DNA from: Anaerolineae bacterium
GTDB lineage: Bacteria > Chloroflexota > Anaerolineae > Promineifilales > Promineifilaceae
Direction of reading: 5' to 3'
Assembly (NCBI GenBank): GCA_028284105.1
Contig: JANQSK010001226.1
Location: 1-5,849, forward strand
Length of the DNA: 5,849 bases
In this document: positions 5,526-5,849 of the stretch, piece by piece
Numbering within the stretch: the first letter of the stretch is position 1
Layout: each line of letters starts with the position of its first letter
Translations under genes and position numbers: made by a program
Notes under the pieces: model-generated
Told to the model about the DNA's origin: nothing
The model's database searches: none
What the model saw: only the letters and a program-made list of their open reading frames with translations

Positions 5526-5644
5526 CTTCTTATCAAGAGAGACTGAGGGACCGGCCCGATGACGTCTCAGCAACCGCAAAGGACATTTCCGGCGAAATGG
5601 TGCTAATTCCGGCAGAGGTTAAAAGACTTCTGACAGATGAGGGG
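5526..5644 (+). promoter_or_regulatory. SAM-I (S-box) riboswitch aptamer
   Basis: The conserved S-box core is present almost unchanged: TTATCAAGAGAG, GAGGGACCGGCCCGATGA, CAGCAACC, GGTGCTAATTCCGGCAGA and GACAGATGAG. The helices can be drawn: P1 5526-5534 with 5636-5644 (nine pairs including G-U), P2 GAGAC 5539-5543 with GTCTC 5564-5568 enclosing the kink-turn and GGCCC loop, P3 CATTTC 5584-5589 with GAAATG 5594-5599 capped by CGGC, and P4 CAGAGGT 5613-5619 with ACTTCTG 5626-5632. The family binds S-adenosylmethionine and turns off methionine or SAM genes when it is abundant. The 3' strand of P1 can instead pair with the terminator's 5' strand (GAGGGG 5639-5644 with CCCCTT 5671-5676), which is the expected antiterminator. 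It controls the gene starting at 5770. Confidence 0.96.
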
Positions 5645-5666
5645 TGGCAATAAACGTAAAATTTTT

Positions 5667-5699
5667 AAAGCCCCTTCTTGTGTGAGAAGGGGCTTTTTT
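5667..5699 (+). terminator. Rho-independent terminator of the SAM riboswitch
   Basis: A perfect 12-bp stem (5667-5678 with 5685-5696), rich in G-C pairs, has a 6-base loop TGTGTG and a run of six T (5694-5699). It lies 22 bases after the aptamer and is followed by the downstream gene, so it is the expression platform. SAM binding stabilises P1, frees the CCCCTT strand and lets this stem form. Confidence 0.93.
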
Positions 5700-5704
5700 G
5701 ATGC

Positions 5705-5761
5705 CCCTTTTTTGCTTCTTAGTACAGCAAAGAGAAATAACTTTTTCTTTGCAAAAAAGGG
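5705..5761 (+). repeat. Inverted repeat that covers the downstream ribosome binding site
   Basis: CCCTTTTTTGC (5705-5715) is perfectly complementary to GCAAAAAAGGG (5751-5761), and the latter contains the AAGGG Shine-Dalgarno of the next gene. Inside the loop is a second hairpin, 5727-5737 with 5742-5752 (eleven pairs with one G-U), sharing only the two bases GC 5751-5752. Formation of the outer helix would hide the ribosome binding site. Whether it forms in the RNA is inference. Confidence 0.5.
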
Positions 5762-5769
5762 TAATGATC

Positions 5770-5849
5770 ATGCTTAATATTTTTGATGAACAAGACACAA
5801 TTCAACTTAAACGGCCGTTTTCCACAACCACAACGGCTGTCCACGGCCG
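5770..5849 (+). CDS. Start of a riboswitch-controlled gene, probably a trans-sulfuration PLP enzyme (partial)
   Basis: Only the first 26 codons are in the window (MLNIFDEQDTIQLKRPFSTT, then TAVHG). The TTTAVHG segment resembles the N-terminal T-x-A-V-H-x-G of cystathionine gamma-synthase, cystathionine beta-lyase and O-acetylhomoserine sulfhydrylase (MetB/MetC/MetY family), which make homocysteine for methionine. A SAM-I riboswitch directly upstream is usual for such genes. The ATG at 5770 is chosen because AAGGG (5757-5761) lies eight bases before it; the in-frame ATG at 5764 is only two bases away. The identity rests on five residues plus context and could also be another methionine gene. 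The reading frame contains one complete ACGGCCGT site and an incomplete copy at the edge. Confidence 0.5.
   Translation, partial: MLNIFDEQDTIQLKRPFSTTTTAVHG

Larger units (their letters stand above)
644..5849. repeat. Dispersed highly iterated palindrome ACGGCCGT
   Basis: Complete copies of the 8-base palindrome begin at 644, 2254, 2288, 2703, 2825, 3324, 3979, 4271, 5048 and 5811. An eleventh is cut by the window end at 5843, and one-base variants lie at 2155 and 5207. Chance predicts roughly 0.1 copy in this length. Flanks tend to AA on the left and TT on the right, and the full AAACGGCCGTTT occurs at 642 and 5809. All copies are inside coding regions. Confidence 0.92.

Noticed and set aside
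5727..5752. Hairpin GCAAAGAGAAA / TTTTTCTTTGC considered as a second terminator
   Set aside because: It is A/T-rich and followed by six A, not T, on the plus strand, so it is not a terminator there. It is kept only as part of the leader structure.

Overview
The window is ordinary bacterial chromosome: compact genes on both strands, a SAM-I riboswitch, intrinsic terminators and Shine-Dalgarno sites. I cannot place the organism from any single gene. A stand-alone RRM protein, an HsaA-like flavoprotein, a family-S12 serine hydrolase, intergenic GGTGA-type filler and a very frequent palindrome (ACGGCCGT) together fit a Chloroflexota-like (Anaerolineae-type) lineage. That placement is a low-confidence inference.

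Layout, left to right. (1) Bases 1-709, minus: the N-terminal 236 codons of tgt (queuine/preQ1 tRNA-ribosyltransferase), with a strong promoter so close to the ATG that the mRNA should be leaderless. (2) 874-1116, plus: an 80-residue RRM-fold protein whose RNA-contacting aromatic residues are missing. (3) 1221-1259: a perfect 16-bp hairpin that ends this gene and a convergent unrecognised membrane protein (1254-1655, minus). (4) 1903-3057, plus: an acyl-CoA dehydrogenase-fold flavoprotein of the group D monooxygenase type. (5) 3058-3173: a low-complexity junction with an 8-nt GGTGA repeat, then four evenly spaced GGGG tracts (minus strand) inside the end of the next gene. (6) 3138-5367, minus: a two-gene operon, a class V PLP enzyme followed by a beta-lactamase-fold serine hydrolase that starts at a TTG overlapping the upstream stop codon. 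(7) 5368-5769: a divergent control region with two possible promoters, a dyad, a complete SAM-I aptamer, a Rho-independent terminator and a further inverted repeat covering the ribosome binding site of the next gene. (8) 5770-end, plus: the first 26 codons of the riboswitch-controlled gene, probably a trans-sulfuration enzyme of methionine synthesis.

The riboswitch and the gene after it form a clear methionine/SAM control unit. The divergent PLP operon might share sulfur-related regulation, but nothing proves it. No phage, transposon, CRISPR or defence genes are visible. The most notable non-gene signals are the ACGGCCGT palindrome (ten complete copies, all in coding DNA, in all three codon phases, on genes of both strands) and a chain of alternating C-rich and G-rich segments after the SAM aptamer that could couple transcription termination to Shine-Dalgarno occlusion.
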